DNA of 64,000 nucleotides from positions 59,199 through 123,198 of the forward strand of contig JAVKDJ010000028.1 of NCBI GenBank assembly GCA_040222275.1, read 5' to 3'. This document shows, one piece after another, positions 42,582 through 51,737 of this stretch. The position numbers and the translations under genes are program-made. The notes beneath the pieces were generated by a model. The model searched no databases and had not been told where the DNA came from. It saw only the letters and a program-made list of their open reading frames with translations. The DNA comes from CAXBNB01 sp040222275 (GTDB lineage: Bacteria; Bacteroidota; Bacteroidia; Cytophagales; Cyclobacteriaceae). Positions within the stretch are counted from its first letter, which is position 1. Every line of letters begins with the position of its first letter.

Positions 42582-43487
42582 ATGAGCATGGAACGAAAAC
42601 TTGGAAATACGAATCCTTCCGGAAAGGCTATTGACCTTTTAGTTAAGAGAAAAATTGAGGCCGTAGAACCCACTCCCCCACCTATCGAAGGCTGGACCAG
42701 AAGCAAAACCTGGCAGGTAATCAAAAGTAAGCTGGAGGGTTCTAACAAGACCATCATCGCATGGGGTTTTTCCATTGCTGCCTCAGTGTCTATGTTGGTT
42801 GGTGCGGAATGGGCTTGGACAGATGTCAATATTTTCGAAGATGAAACCGAAAAAGTAGAAAGCCCTTTGGCCAGCAAACCGGATTTCGAACTGGAAAAAG
42901 AAAATCCTGAGATGGGAATTGCTATTACTGAAGACAGGGAACTGATTGTTCTTGACAATGTGCAAATCAAGCGGCCAAGCCTTCTCAATCCATCTCCAGG
43001 CAATACACTGCCCATACAGCTGACAAAATTCAACATCACATCAAAAAGGGAAGTTTACCAACGGAATCATAAAAGAGACCCTCTGATCCGCCCATTCATA
43101 TATATGGGACATTCATTAATCCTTGGAGCAACCTCGGGGTTGGGTATTGATGTGAAGCTCAAATCATTTAGGCGAAATGCCGCCAGACATGAGATCAATC
43201 TCGGTCTTCAAGCGAACTTTCAGCAAATAGTGAATGAAAAAAAAAACCAAACTTACCCATTTACATACCTACACCTGGGATATTCCCGCAGCAATGACAA
43301 CAACGATAAAGGATGGGCGGCACAGGCCGGTGTGATGATTAATCCAGACAGCAATGTGTATCAGCAAAAAACTGTCAAGTTTTCACTCAACAGGCAGTTC
43401 AACCGCCACATCAAAGCGGGCCCGGAGTTTATTTTCACCAATAACTTCAGAAAAGTGTATCCCGGTATTTCTATTATTTTAAGCTGA
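42582..43487 (+). CDS. Single-pass membrane protein next to the ECF sigma factor
   Basis: 301 residues. A cytoplasmic N-terminal part of ~50 residues is followed by one membrane helix (TIIAWGFSIAASVSMLVG), an acidic linker, and a C-terminal half with beta-strand character ending YPGISIILS, like a small barrel or outer-membrane-like domain. The position after a sigma gene and the topology suit an anti-sigma-like regulator, but I see no zinc-binding anti-sigma motif. Function is inferred only from context. Confidence 0.5.
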   Translation: MSMERKLGNTNPSGKAIDLLVKRKIEAVEPTPPPIEGWTRSKTWQVIKSKLEGSNKTIIAWGFSIAASVSMLVGAEWAWTDVNIFEDETEKVESPLASKPDFELEKENPEMGIAITEDRELIVLDNVQIKRPSLLNPSPGNTLPIQLTKFNITSKREVYQRNHKRDPLIRPFIYMGHSLILGATSGLGIDVKLKSFRRNAARHEINLGLQANFQQIVNEKKNQTYPFTYLHLGYSRSNDNNDKGWAAQAGVMINPDSNVYQQKTVKFSLNRQFNRHIKAGPEFIFTNNFRKVYPGISIILS

Positions 43488-43494
43488 GACCAGT

Positions 43495-43917
43495 TTATAA
43501 ACGCCCTTCGAAAACAAACTTTTTGGTATAGAAGTTATAGAAAAAGATCGTTCCTGTTACCAATATTTTTGTGAAGTATTGGTGATCAAATAGGAATTGA
43601 AATTGGTTAAGGCCTGAGATCATAAGGGTACTCAGGGTAAGCCCTATGAGGGAGAAAAACATGGATAGGAGGAAAACTGTTCCGGTTTTGCCTTTGAGGG
43701 AGAATACGAATCTTTTTTGAAGCAAAAAGTTCAAAACCATAGCACAAGAGTACGAAATGATGTTGGACACTTCAGGGCTGAAAAAGAAGTAAAACAGTAC
43801 TAGGTACAGCACATAATCAAAGGCAGTGGCCACACCGGAAGTAAGGGCAAATTTTAATTTTGGCAGGATAAAGCCCACCAATCCCAAATACATCTTTTTG
43901 AAAGATTGTGAGGTCAT
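43495..43917 (-). CDS. GtrA family membrane protein
   Basis: 140 residues with four membrane helices and the GtrA pattern (FALTSGVATAFDYVLYLVLF; VSNIISYSCAMVLNFLLQKRFVF). GtrA proteins are thought to flip or position lipid-linked sugars used by a partner GtrB glycosyltransferase, encoded immediately upstream with a 4-bp ATGA overlap. Confidence 0.88.
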   Translation of the reverse strand: MTSQSFKKMYLGLVGFILPKLKFALTSGVATAFDYVLYLVLFYFFFSPEVSNIISYSCAMVLNFLLQKRFVFSLKGKTGTVFLLSMFFSLIGLTLSTLMISGLNQFQFLFDHQYFTKILVTGTIFFYNFYTKKFVFEGRL

Positions 43918-44870
43918 GAGAGGTTCACTTCTTGCGGCTGGCCTCTAAATTCTTCACGTATTCGGTAGGTCTTTTTGTTCTGTGTTTCAAAATACGTTCG
44001 TACGATCAATTCAGCCAGCAACCCGATGGTGATTAGTTGCACCCCACCGAGCAGCAGGGTAATGCCCAATATGAGCAACGGACGGCCCCAAATATCTTCA
44101 CCCATTATTTTCAGTACCAACAGGTACATGTTAATCGCTGAACCCGCAAGGAAGGTGACTATACCTGCAGTCCCAAACAAGTGCATGGGCTTTTGCAGGT
44201 ACTTTTGAAAAAATATCATCAACAGAAGGTCACTCATTACCTTAAAGGTCCTACCAAGACCATATTTGGATTGGCCATGAATTCTCGGATGATGTTTGAC
44301 CGGCATTTCGGTAATATTGGCACCCTGCAATTGGGCCAACACGGGTATAAACCTGTGGAGCTCTCCATAAAGGCCCAGGTTTTTTGCCACATCCTTCTTA
44401 AAAACCTTGAGGGTACAGCCATAGTCGTGCAAGTGTACGCCAGTCAGTTTTCGGATCATGCCGTTGGCTATTTTACTGGGAACTTTTCTAATCACGAGTG
44501 AATCTTGCCTGTTTGCCCGGATACCCGCCACAACATCCCAGCCTTCATCTTCCAGCTTTTTGAGCATCAATGGAATGTCCGAAGGGTCGTTTTGCAAATC
44601 TCCATCTATGGTTACAACGTACTCTCCTACTGCCTGATCAATACCAGCAGCCATAGCCGCTGTTTGCCCATAATTTTTATTGAGTATGATGAGGCGTGTA
44701 TTTTCATCGGCACAATCTTTAATCCTTTTGACTGTCTGATCAGAGGATCCGTCATCTACAAAAATGAGTTCGTAAGCAAAGCCATGCATGGCTTGTTGAA
44801 CATTTTCCAGCAACGGGGCAATGTTATCTTCCTCGTTGTACACGGTCACTACAATTGACAATTTCATCAT
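43914..44870 (-). CDS. GT2 glycosyltransferase (GtrB/DPM1-like)
   Basis: 318 residues. A GT-A domain has LSIVVTVYNEEDNIAPLL, the donor motif VDDGSSDQT and the metal-binding TIDGDLQNDPSDIP. It is followed by two C-terminal membrane helices. It likely transfers a sugar from a nucleotide donor to undecaprenyl (polyprenyl) phosphate. It forms a unit with the GtrA protein for modification of a surface glycan. Confidence 0.9.
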   Translation of the reverse strand: MMKLSIVVTVYNEEDNIAPLLENVQQAMHGFAYELIFVDDGSSDQTVKRIKDCADENTRLIILNKNYGQTAAMAAGIDQAVGEYVVTIDGDLQNDPSDIPLMLKKLEDEGWDVVAGIRANRQDSLVIRKVPSKIANGMIRKLTGVHLHDYGCTLKVFKKDVAKNLGLYGELHRFIPVLAQLQGANITEMPVKHHPRIHGQSKYGLGRTFKVMSDLLLMIFFQKYLQKPMHLFGTAGIVTFLAGSAINMYLLVLKIMGEDIWGRPLLILGITLLLGGVQLITIGLLAELIVRTYFETQNKKTYRIREEFRGQPQEVNLS

Positions 44871-45008
44871 TAATTCAAGCAGTTGGTGCCTGGGCCAGGC
44901 ACAGATAATATTTTTTTAGAAACCTGCAACAAGGTTTTTCTTCAATAAAGTATAATACGTGGTTGTTGGGTCAAAACCCTGCTTCCCACTTATATACCTG
45001 CAAACCTA

Positions 45009-45671
45009 CTACGAATTTTCAAACTGAAATTTCATATACTTGATAGATTCCCCTTTGTCATAAAAAAGTTTTTCATATTTGGTCTTGACCCCATGGTGTT
45101 CATCCATATATTCGGAATGGTACAGGTCATGGGTATATTGCAGGTTCTTTACTTTGATGGTGCCATCCAGCAAGCCAAGGGTGTAATCAAATAGTGGGGT
45201 GTTATCCGTTTTAAACTTCACCCAACCATCAGGCTTTAAAATTGATCGGTATTTTTCCATGTAACGAGGGCTGGTCAGCCTTCTTTTTTCGTCCCTGTCT
45301 TTGGGCCTTGGGTCTGGAAATGTAATCCAAAGGTCATCCACTTCATTCTCGCCAAAATAATCTTCAAGCATGAGAATATCCGTTCTCAGGAAAGCCACAT
45401 TCTCCAGGTTGTTGTTGATGGCATAAGTGCTGCCAACCCAAATCCTGGCACCTTTTATATCCACACCGATGAAGTTTTTGTCTGGAAACTTCTCGGCCAA
45501 ACCTACTGTGTATTCTCCCCGGCCACACCCAAATTCAACCACAATTTCATTTTCGTTCCCAAACAAGTCTTTGTTCCAGTTTCCTTTTATGGTTTCAAAA
45601 ACAGGCTTTCCCTTCTCAACAATATTTCTGCGCTGGGCATTGTCCCTGAACCTATCCAGTTTTTTTCTCAA
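45009..45671 (-). CDS. trmB: tRNA (guanine-N7)-methyltransferase
   Basis: 220 residues. SAM motif VEFGCGRGEYTVGLA, then NFIGVDIKGARIW, and the TrmB signature DLWITFPDPRPKDRDEKRRLTSPRYM. It makes m7G46 in tRNA. The start is TTG 45671 (RKKLDRFRDNAQRRNI, the usual TrmB N-terminus); no ATG exists nearby. It lies 4 bp after folC. Confidence 0.95.
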   Translation of the reverse strand: MRKKLDRFRDNAQRRNIVEKGKPVFETIKGNWNKDLFGNENEIVVEFGCGRGEYTVGLAEKFPDKNFIGVDIKGARIWVGSTYAINNNLENVAFLRTDILMLEDYFGENEVDDLWITFPDPRPKDRDEKRRLTSPRYMEKYRSILKPDGWVKFKTDNTPLFDYTLGLLDGTIKVKNLQYTHDLYHSEYMDEHHGVKTKYEKLFYDKGESIKYMKFQFENS

Positions 45672-45675
45672 CTCG

Positions 45676-46956
45676 CTATAAATTTTCTATTTCTGCTACT
45701 ACAAAAGTACTGCCACCGATAAAAATCAGATCGTTGGGCCCGGCATTTTTCTGAGCTTCACAAATGGCTGCATTCACGGAAGAAAACACTTCCCCATGCA
45801 AGCCATACCTGAGGGCTGAGTTGTAAAGTGCGTCCGCAGGCAAGGCACGAGGTACTTTCGCTGCGCAAAAATAGTATTTCGCCTCTTTTATCAATAGAGA
45901 AAGGATATTATCTATGGATTTATCGCTCACCGTGCCAAACACCACATGCAGTTGTTTGTACTTTTTTCTTTTCAATTGCTGCACTACTTCCCGAATTCCA
46001 TCTTCGTTGTGGCCAATATCACAGATTATCAAAGGGTTTTGGCTCAATTCCTGCCACCGTCCCTTTAACCCCGTGTTGGCATTGATGTTTTTCAAACCCA
46101 TGCGAAGATGCCCCTCATTTATCTGGAAGCCTGCCTGCCCCAATTCAGATGCAACCGCCAAAACAGGCGGTATGTTCTTCAAAAAATATTGCCCCTTCAA
46201 AGCAATATCCAAGGAAGAATACTTCATTACGCCCTGAAATATAAAGTCATATTGCCCGCTATCATTTTCATTGATCTGCCATTGGTTATTTACATCAACT
46301 ACTTTTGATTTCATTTCGTTGGCACGTGCCAATATCACTTCTTTTGATGTGCCGCTGATGTCTCCGATCACTACGGGCACATGCTCCTTTATTATCCCAG
46401 CTTTTTCAAACGCAATAGACTCCAGGGTATTCCCCAGCAAGTCCTCATGGTCCCTGCCAATAGTAGTGATAAGGGATACCAATGGTGTGATGATGTTTGT
46501 GGAGTCCAACCTGCCTCCAAGCCCGGTTTCTATGATGGCGATATCAACTTGCTGATGGGCAAAATAGGCGTATGCCATTACCACAGTGATTTCGAAAAAT
46601 GAAGGCGATATCTTCAGGATTTCATCCTCATGTTCATTCACAAATCCGGTGACGAAGTTTTCCGGTATCATCTCGCCATTTACCCTGATTCGTTCACGGT
46701 AAGACTTGAGGTGTGGCGAGGTATATAAGCCTGTCTTGTATCCTGCTTCCTGCAGTATTGATGCCAGGGCATGCGCACTGCTGCCTTTGCCATTGGTGCC
46801 TGCAATATGCACTGATTTGAAATCCTTATGGGGATCTCCCAAAAGTTGAGACAGGCGTAGGGTATTGCCCAAATCTTTCTTAAACGCACTGGCACCTACT
46901 CTTTGATACATAGGTAGCCTGTTGTATAAGAAGTCCAGGGCTTCTTGGTAGTCCAT
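45676..46956 (-). CDS. folC: Bifunctional folylpolyglutamate/dihydrofolate synthase
   Basis: 426 residues of the Mur-ligase fold. The P-loop is HIAGTNGKGSSAHALASIL, with IETGLGGRLDSTN and TTIGRDHEDLLGNTLESIAFEKAGI typical of FolC. A C-terminal ligase domain contains ICDIGHNEDGI. It adds glutamate to folates and makes dihydrofolate from dihydropteroate. Located between tonB (4-bp gap) and trmB. Confidence 0.95.
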   Translation of the reverse strand: MDYQEALDFLYNRLPMYQRVGASAFKKDLGNTLRLSQLLGDPHKDFKSVHIAGTNGKGSSAHALASILQEAGYKTGLYTSPHLKSYRERIRVNGEMIPENFVTGFVNEHEDEILKISPSFFEITVVMAYAYFAHQQVDIAIIETGLGGRLDSTNIITPLVSLITTIGRDHEDLLGNTLESIAFEKAGIIKEHVPVVIGDISGTSKEVILARANEMKSKVVDVNNQWQINENDSGQYDFIFQGVMKYSSLDIALKGQYFLKNIPPVLAVASELGQAGFQINEGHLRMGLKNINANTGLKGRWQELSQNPLIICDIGHNEDGIREVVQQLKRKKYKQLHVVFGTVSDKSIDNILSLLIKEAKYYFCAAKVPRALPADALYNSALRYGLHGEVFSSVNAAICEAQKNAGPNDLIFIGGSTFVVAEIENL

Positions 46957-46960
46957 TAAA

Positions 46961-47845
46961 TTATCGTGCTTGTATAAAAAAGGTAATCTTACCGTTGGAG
47001 GTAGGTGCTACAGAACGGTTTTCGGCAGTTTTACTAAACGTGAGTTCCATTACCGCATCTTTGTATATTTTTTCTACCAATGGGGATACTGTTTTTTCAA
47101 GCGTTTTGATCCCTATTATTTCACCCTCATTGTCCACAATTATCTGAAAGACTATTTTCCCGCTTTCATCCGATGTGTCGTTTGGTTCTGGTTCGAAATC
47201 CCATAACCATCCACTTAGGTCGAGGCTAGCACCACCACTACTGCTTTGTGAATTTTTAGGGCCTTTAGAGCCTGTATATATGGCCCTGGAATCTATGGCC
47301 GGCTTTTCTTCAGCCTTTTCTTCCGATTCGTTCTTGTCAGTATTGTTGTCCAGTTTTTTTACCGGCTCCTTTGCTATCAACTTTTTTGGGGTGCTTTCTT
47401 CTGTTTTCACCTTAGGTTCTTCCTTCACTGTTTCCACCACATCGGGGCTATTCACATCTTCGGTCTCAACGGTTTCGGTTTCCTCAACGGGTTCTGCCAC
47501 AGTTTCTTCCACCTCTTCTACGACTTCTTCCTGAACCTCACTCGTTTCACTGGTCTCAGCTGTTTGCTCCACTTCCTCGGGCACTTCCTCTACCGGGTCT
47601 TCCGCTTGCTCTTCCGGCTCATCACTTTCCTGTGTGTTTTGCTGTTCACTTTCATTTTCAACTTTTCCTGTGGAAGTACTGCTTACAAAACTGAGTTCTA
47701 TGCCATATTCTGGTATAGGAGGGTCGGGCTCAGACCAGGCCAACAGGAAAAAGAACAACAAAAACAGCAAAGCGTGAAACCCCAGCGAGGTTATCATGCC
47801 TATCCTATTGTTCTTTTTTTCTTGTGGATCCTGCTTTTCCATCAT
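46961..47845 (-). CDS. TonB-like energy transducer
   Basis: About 294 residues. Membrane helix near the N-terminus (MITSLGFHALLFLLFFFLLAW), then a long Glu/Val-rich periplasm-spanning segment. The C-terminal domain (GKIVFQIIVDNEGEIIGIKTLEKTVSP...ITFFIQAR) is of the TonB/TolA type. The start at ATG 47845 overlaps the exbD stop by one base; the next ATG is equally possible. ExbB, ExbD and TonB form one operon. Proline is replaced by glutamate in the spacer, which is unusual for TonB. Confidence 0.85.
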   Translation of the reverse strand: MMEKQDPQEKKNNRIGMITSLGFHALLFLLFFFLLAWSEPDPPIPEYGIELSFVSSTSTGKVENESEQQNTQESDEPEEQAEDPVEEVPEEVEQTAETSETSEVQEEVVEEVEETVAEPVEETETVETEDVNSPDVVETVKEEPKVKTEESTPKKLIAKEPVKKLDNNTDKNESEEKAEEKPAIDSRAIYTGSKGPKNSQSSSGGASLDLSGWLWDFEPEPNDTSDESGKIVFQIIVDNEGEIIGIKTLEKTVSPLVEKIYKDAVMELTFSKTAENRSVAPTSNGKITFFIQAR

Positions 47846-48234
47846 CAATCTGGTTTCGTTGCTATGGATACTTTGGCCTCCAATTTTGTGGCTATACCGG
47901 CTACAAGTACAAGGTCATCTACAGGTACATCCTTGTCACAGTGTAGCACCACCACTCCTTCTTTGTTGCTCAATTCATTCCTTAACACCATTTCCAACTT
48001 GTTGGAGGACACCTTTTTGTCATTAACGAAAAATTGGCGGTTGCTGGTTATGGTTACACTCACTTTTTGGAGTACAATTTTAGAACTCTTGCTCGTTGGG
48101 AGGTTGACCGGCAGGCCCGATGGTGTTACAAACGAAGCTGTAAGCATAAAGAATATCAGCAACAGAAAAATAACATCTGTCATTGACGACATGCTAAAGG
48201 CAGCCTGTACTTTATGTTTGGATTTTAGGTTCAT
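47845..48234 (-). CDS. exbD: ExbD/TolR biopolymer transport protein
   Basis: 129 residues. One membrane helix with the conserved Asp (SMSSMTDVIFLLLIFFML; D near residue 20) and a periplasmic domain. It starts inside the exbB stop codon (ATGA overlap). It works with ExbB as a proton-driven motor that energises TonB. Confidence 0.93.
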   Translation of the reverse strand: MNLKSKHKVQAAFSMSSMTDVIFLLLIFFMLTASFVTPSGLPVNLPTSKSSKIVLQKVSVTITSNRQFFVNDKKVSSNKLEMVLRNELSNKEGVVVLHCDKDVPVDDLVLVAGIATKLEAKVSIATKPD

Positions 48235-48917
48235 TTGCTCTGGGGCTCTTGTAACAGGTCGATGAAATCTATGGAAGTGTATTCCATTCTATGTACCAGT
48301 TTCTCCACCCTGGCAATAAGGAAATTGTATCCAAGATATGCCAATATACCTACAAACAGCCCTGCTGCTGTAGTGATCATAGCTTCATAGATACCGCTGG
48401 ACAAAAGCTTAGGGCTCACTACCCCTTCTTCCTGGGCAATTGAGATAAAGGCCTGGATCATACCTGTAACAGTTCCGAGGAAGCCAATCATAGGGGCAGC
48501 ACCAGATATGGAAGCAAGCAAACTTAAATTTTTCTCAAGTTTGTACAATTCAATTTTCCCCACGTTCTCTATTGAAACTTCAATGTTCTTGAGGGGGTTG
48601 CCTATCCGAACTATCCCCTTTTCTATCATTCTTGCTATTGGTGTTGCTGTTTGGTTGCAAAGCATCCGGGCTGCACTGATGTCACCATTGACAACCTGCT
48701 GCTTTATCTGCTCCATAAACTGATCTGGAGTCTGTGCAGCTTTATTGATGGTCATGATGCGCTCTACAAATATGTAAACAGCAGTAATCGACAACAACAA
48801 AATGGGGATCATCATAAATCCTCCTTTAAACAACAATTCTATCAAAGAAATGGTATCTACGGGCTCTTCTGGAATGGGTACGTCTTGAAGCCTTGACAAA
48901 AGAATTTGTCCTATCAT
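48231..48917 (-). CDS. exbB: ExbB/TolQ/MotA proton channel protein
   Basis: 228 residues with three membrane helices. Channel signature: ISGAAPMIGFLGTVTGMIQAF, followed by GIYEAMITTAAGLFVGILAYL. First gene of the exbB-exbD-tonB operon, probably continuing into folC and trmB because gaps are small. Confidence 0.93.
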   Translation of the reverse strand: MIGQILLSRLQDVPIPEEPVDTISLIELLFKGGFMMIPILLLSITAVYIFVERIMTINKAAQTPDQFMEQIKQQVVNGDISAARMLCNQTATPIARMIEKGIVRIGNPLKNIEVSIENVGKIELYKLEKNLSLLASISGAAPMIGFLGTVTGMIQAFISIAQEEGVVSPKLLSSGIYEAMITTAAGLFVGILAYLGYNFLIARVEKLVHRMEYTSIDFIDLLQEPQSK

Positions 48918-48950
48918 GAATTTTAAGTTTTACAAGGGTTTTAAAAAAAC

Positions 48951-48977
48951 AAAAGAAAGGCATAATACCTTTCTTTT
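48951..48977 (-). terminator. Intrinsic terminator of the SPOR protein gene
   Basis: Perfect 10-bp arms AAAAGAAAGG / CCTTTCTTTT with a 7-nt loop and a T-rich tract on the minus-strand side. It lies between the SPOR gene stop (49031) and the exbB start (48917). Confidence 0.85.
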
Positions 48978-49030
48978 ATAATATTCTTGAAGTTTTAAAC
49001 GCAGTATGTTTAATATAATTATATCAGCGA

Positions 49031-50410
49031 CTAATATTTAAGTGTCCAGATGTCTTCTCCATAAGTTGGTTTGTAATTGCCCAACTGTGCTACGGCATCA
49101 CTGTACGAATCAAAGTCAGCCACTGATACCCTATACCTTTTGGACGTGCCGTAAGGGAAAATGATTTTGACACCACTACCCGCTGCAGACAACTCCTTGG
49201 CATAGTCATTGGCCAAATCCTGATCAATAAAGCTTCCTATTATGACATAAGACCTGCCTGTTCGATCCTGGATTTCTACGATCTCTCCGGCAGGTGCACT
49301 CTTGGCTGGTTTAGGCTGTTTGGTAGTTTTTGAGCTTCCTGTTGTGGTACTTTTGTTCCCACCTGAACTTGTTGATGACGTGGCATTGCCTGGTTCTTTC
49401 GTGCTTTCTGATGACGAAGCAGCAGCTTTAGTTCCTCCATTTTCAGCACTTTTGGCATCACCACTCCCCGTGGTTTGGGCAGCTGATGTTGTAGGTTTTT
49501 TGGTAGCAGCGACATGCTCTGGCTGCTTGGCACCATCAGTATTCCCCACATCCTGAGTGAAAAAGTAATAAAAAATAAAGCCAACTAGTGCAAAACCAAT
49601 GGCTCCAAATATTATCACCTTGGCAAAACCACCTTTATCGTCATCATCAGAATAGGGCTTATACGTTGGAGGCAAAGCCTCTTCGGGTTCAAATTCTTCT
49701 TCTTTTTCCTCTTCTTTCTCCAGGCTTATATCATCACTGGCGAAAATCGATCCTCCGTCAAACTCACCTTCACCCCCAAAAACATCGCTATCATCGCTCG
49801 AAGAATCTCCATCAGATGTAAACAATGAATCACCGGATTCATCTTCCATATCAGCCATCACTTCATCTTCATCGGCTATTCCCAAAGCAGCCAGTTCATC
49901 AGGGCTATTGATGTCAGAGAGTGAAGTATCCTCCTTGGATTCGTATGAATCTTCGCTATCCAGGTCGATGGAATCCAACTCAGACAGGTCTTCCTCCTTT
50001 TCCTTTGGATCATCGGAAGATTTCTCAGCAGCTGGGTCGCCTAACAATTCGTCATAATTTATATCAGAGGAAAAGTCTTGATCAGGAGTCTCTTCAATAT
50101 CCCCTAGACGATCAGATATCAGCTGGGCACTGTCCAACACATCCTCTACTTCATCAATTCCTTCTTCGAGGGCCGAAGCATCACCCGCTCCTGTCGGGCT
50201 GGTTTCTTTTTCTTCAGTGGATTCTGCATCAAGATTAAAATCTTCCCCTATATTTTGTGCATCCTCAGGGGATTCTTCTTCCAAATCCAGGTCCAACTCC
50301 TCTAGTTCCTCAAATTCCAGGTCTGGAAGACCAAAGTCGTCATCATCTTGAGCACCAGTATTTTGTTTTTTTTCCTCTTCAGAACCTTCTTTATGGAGAT
50401 CTTCAGCCAT
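49031..50410 (-). CDS. SPOR domain membrane protein
   Basis: 459 residues. A very acidic Asp/Glu/Ser-rich cytoplasmic part (1-~255) is followed by one membrane helix (KVIIFGAIGFALVGFIFYYFF). A Thr/Ser/Lys/Gly-rich linker leads to a C-terminal SPOR domain (~385-459; GRSYVIIGSFIDQDLANDYAKEL). SPOR binds glycan strands stripped of peptides at division sites, so an envelope or division role is likely. The terminator at 48951-48977 ends the unit. Confidence 0.85.
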   Translation of the reverse strand: MAEDLHKEGSEEEKKQNTGAQDDDDFGLPDLEFEELEELDLDLEEESPEDAQNIGEDFNLDAESTEEKETSPTGAGDASALEEGIDEVEDVLDSAQLISDRLGDIEETPDQDFSSDINYDELLGDPAAEKSSDDPKEKEEDLSELDSIDLDSEDSYESKEDTSLSDINSPDELAALGIADEDEVMADMEDESGDSLFTSDGDSSSDDSDVFGGEGEFDGGSIFASDDISLEKEEEKEEEFEPEEALPPTYKPYSDDDDKGGFAKVIIFGAIGFALVGFIFYYFFTQDVGNTDGAKQPEHVAATKKPTTSAAQTTGSGDAKSAENGGTKAAASSSESTKEPGNATSSTSSGGNKSTTTGSSKTTKQPKPAKSAPAGEIVEIQDRTGRSYVIIGSFIDQDLANDYAKELSAAGSGVKIIFPYGTSKRYRVSVADFDSYSDAVAQLGNYKPTYGEDIWTLKY

Positions 50411-50773
50411 AATTCTAATGTAAGTGTCGTTTAACTTTTAACAAATCTATTTAAATATAGCCATAAATGTAACAATAATTTCGATAATACAGGCTATTCT
50501 GCTTTCATCGACAAATATAATTTTATGTGGTTTTTATATTCCTATTAATAGGTACTAATTGCCAAACTTATTAATTGCCTGTGATCGATTAGCGTATAAC
50601 CAGGGCAAGAACCCTATTTGCCCTACTTCCAAAAGGCAGCAACGGTACATATCAAATATTTATCCTCAATCTAATGGCACACAACGGAAATTTCCATGTA
50701 TATTTTTTTAGGGAAAATCACGAGATGATAGGTATTGTTTATAGTTTCGCATTTAACCTATCCCAGGAATAAA
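50411..50773 (-). promoter_or_regulatory. Divergent intergenic region with a candidate SPOR-gene promoter
   Basis: On the minus strand TAGATTTG (50449-50442) fits the -7 box TAnnTTTG and lies 31 bp before the SPOR protein start. No convincing -33 box at 19 bp; a TTG lies at about 23 bp. Nothing else is clear in this 363-bp AT-rich interval. Confidence 0.4.
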
Positions 50774-51151
50774 ATGAAATACATTCTTCTTGTATTGTGT
50801 GTGTGTTCTTTTTTTAGTTGCAGTAAGAAGAATGCCGCCCTACCCGGGCTGGATTTGGTTGAGTGGAAAGCTGACAAATACGGGTGCAAAGGGTACAGGT
50901 TGAACCAGGCAACTGTTCTGGACAAGGGAAAGGACAACCTTTTCGGCTATTCTGAAAAGCAGGTGATTTCTGTGCTGGGTGTTCCGGATGAAACTGAATT
51001 GATAGATCGAAGCGAAAAGTATTATTCCTATTATCTAAAGGGCAACAGCAGGTGTCCCGTTCCCGTAGATTCCATAAGGTTGCACCTGAGAATAAGGTTC
51101 AATTCGCTGGGTTATTCTAAAGAAGTACTAGTTTTAACAGAGAAAATATAA
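50774..51151 (+). CDS. Small lipoprotein, SmpA/BamE-like outline
   Basis: 125 residues from ATG 50774: MKYILLVLCVCSFFSC gives a lipobox (Cys16). The remainder (LFGYSEKQVISVLGVPDETELIDRSEKYYSYYL) has the helix-GxP pattern of SmpA/OmlA/BamE-like lipoproteins. That similarity is modest, so I give no symbol. The upstream start at 50735 would hide the signal peptide. Confidence 0.65.
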   Translation: MKYILLVLCVCSFFSCSKKNAALPGLDLVEWKADKYGCKGYRLNQATVLDKGKDNLFGYSEKQVISVLGVPDETELIDRSEKYYSYYLKGNSRCPVPVDSIRLHLRIRFNSLGYSKEVLVLTEKI

Positions 51152-51236
51152 TTATTCTTTTCCGGTTATATATCTTTAGCATTTATTGCGTTAGTTTATT
51201 TGATAAAATAATTAAGATTGATAAGAGTTAACAATT

Positions 51237-51650
51237 ATGTCTGATATTAAAAGTCAATTGAGTGTGTTGGTTCACTTGTCAAAAGTGGATAAGCATATCG
51301 CCGAACCGGAGGCCAAAATGATACACTATCTGGGTGAACGCAACGGCTTGTCTTTCGAAGAGGTAGAAAGCATCATAGAAAATCCCGGGGATTTACCATC
51401 TATATCAAACATTGACCCGGATACCAAGTTTGAGTATCTGTATAATGTGGTGCAATTGATGAAAGTAGATGGGAAGGTGTTTCAGAGCGAAATTGATTTT
51501 TGTGAAAAAATTGCCCTCAAACTGGGATATAAACCTGGCGTTATAGCCGACCTTTCTGCGTACATTTATAGTGATCCGAATATCAACACAAAAAAGAGCT
51601 ACCTACGAAGTATCGCGGACGATCATCTAATACCCCTAAAAAGGAAATAG
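51237..51650 (+). CDS. TerB-like helical protein
   Basis: 137 residues, all helical. Two similar halves, LSVLVHLSKVDKHIAEPEAKMI and LYNVVQLMKVDGKVFQSEIDFC, each carry the D-x-x-(I/V)...E pattern of TerB-family metal-binding folds. Cytoplasmic; often seen in stress or membrane-associated complexes. No partner gene is nearby. Confidence 0.65.
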   Translation: MSDIKSQLSVLVHLSKVDKHIAEPEAKMIHYLGERNGLSFEEVESIIENPGDLPSISNIDPDTKFEYLYNVVQLMKVDGKVFQSEIDFCEKIALKLGYKPGVIADLSAYIYSDPNINTKKSYLRSIADDHLIPLKRK

Positions 51651-51737
51651 AAAACCTCAGCTTGCCCACCCAGTGATACTTGTGGGAAACAACTCCAGTT
51701 CTCAATCCAAACTGAGCACATGGCTTGTCAATACCCT

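Noticed and set aside
42362..43039. A 225-codon open frame on the minus strand
   Set aside because: It is antisense to the sigma factor end and its membrane partner; Ser/Leu-rich with no domain.
47564..48265. A 233-codon open frame on the plus strand
   Set aside because: It runs antisense to tonB, exbD and exbB, which are clear genes; no motif is present.
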